Assembly: GCA_014268975.2 (NCBI GenBank)
Contig: CP077096.1
Location: 3,199,501-3,263,500, forward strand
From: Pseudomonas wayambapalatensis
Lineage (GTDB): Bacteria > Pseudomonadota > Gammaproteobacteria > Pseudomonadales > Pseudomonadaceae
Direction: 5' to 3'
Length of the DNA stretch: 64,000 nt
Below the pieces are notes generated by a model, which was not told the DNA's origin, ran no database searches, and saw only the letters and a program-made list of their open reading frames with translations. Of this stretch, positions 63,839 to 64,000 are shown piece by piece. A program made the position numbers and the translations under genes. Positions within the stretch are counted from its first letter, which is position 1. The number at the start of each line of letters is the position of its first letter.

Positions 63839-64000
63839 TTGCTCACCCATGCGTCATAGAGGTAGGTCACTGCCAACGAGGGCTCCAGGCGCACGCCGTG
63901 GGCCGTCTTGTAGAGGCCCAGCCGCGTGCTCTGTGGGTAGGTGGTCAATTGCAGGTACTGGCTGGCGGCCTGTTGCTGGGCCTTGAGGTACAGCGCCCGA
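63835..64000 (-). CDS. Extracellular solute-binding protein (family 5), C-terminal end only
   Basis: Only the last 54 codons of this leftward gene are in the window; it enters from the right edge and ends with TGA at 63837-63835. The visible part reads LYLKAQQQAASQYLQLTTY then LGLYKTAHGVRLEPSLAVTYLYDAWVSK, the end pattern of Dpp/Opp-type binding proteins. It would be the periplasmic ligand-binding subunit of the importer encoded downstream. Its overlap with the permease gene confirms one operon. Confidence 0.85.
   Translation of the reverse strand, partial: RALYLKAQQQAASQYLQLTTYPQSTRLGLYKTAHGVRLEPSLAVTYLYDAWVSK

Overview
The window is GC-rich, densely packed chromosomal DNA of a fluorescent Pseudomonas, most likely of the P. 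putida / P. entomophila group. That view rests on gene content: a two-module lipopeptide-type NRPS beside a LuxR regulator and a NodT-like outer-membrane lipoprotein, a cobalamin-riboswitch cbtBA-cobE-cobM unit, a LacI-type gluconate regulon, a ureDABCEJFG cluster with a HupE/UreJ gene, cysI plus a DUF934 gene, and REP-type repeats. I see no rRNA, tRNA, CRISPR array or complete insertion sequence.

Layout. 1-2.7 kb: the 3' end of a TonB-dependent receptor, a VOC protein, and an unusual two-gene unit of a ComF-like phosphoribosyltransferase and a SLOG/LOG-like nucleotide-binding protein. 2.8-4.7 kb: an MFS transporter behind a palindromic operator, and a LysE-type exporter. 4.8-13.8 kb: the NRPS (C-A-T-C-A-T, no thioesterase, first A domain reading as Leu) divergent from luxR-nodT, which looks like the initiating half of a split cyclic-lipopeptide cluster. 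13.8-19.5 kb: LLM oxidoreductase, LysR regulator, a TraX-like membrane protein with an apparent CTG start, a DUF457 membrane hydrolase, an alpha/beta hydrolase and an unknown lipoprotein. 19.6-22.4 kb: cobalamin riboswitch, cobalt uptake and corrin synthesis genes. 22.5-27.8 kb: an EvgA/EvgS-like phosphorelay overlapping tail-to-tail with a soluble PAS-PAS chemoreceptor. 27.9-31.1 kb: gntR, gntK and gntT with three copies of one palindromic operator.

31.2-36.0 kb: a sigma54-dependent response regulator with a GAFTDA loop and two paralogous sensor kinases separated by an AT-rich gap. 36.1-40.7 kb: a frameshifted LysR gene, two RidA-family genes and the carboxynorspermidine (or carboxyspermidine) dehydrogenase/decarboxylase pair. 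40.8-42.3 kb: an mqo gene with an internal amber codon. 42.5-44.9 kb: a radical-SAM plus DUF4130 DNA-repair pair behind a LexA-like box. 45-50.3 kb: a 37-residue membrane protein, a periplasmic binding protein, cysI-DUF934 and a 525-residue protein of unknown function. 50.4-55.9 kb: the urease operon. 56.3-59.1 kb: a DUF2946 protein and a second TonB-dependent receptor, closed by a long inverted repeat that supplies the stop codons of both flanking genes. 59-64 kb: a flavin-type monooxygenase followed by an oligopeptide-type ABC importer running off the right edge.

Three single-base events need checking against raw reads: the LysR frameshift, the mqo amber codon and the TraX CTG start. The most promising less-described units are the ComF-SLOG pair, the apparently SOS-linked radical-SAM/DUF4130 pair and the inverted-repeat element.
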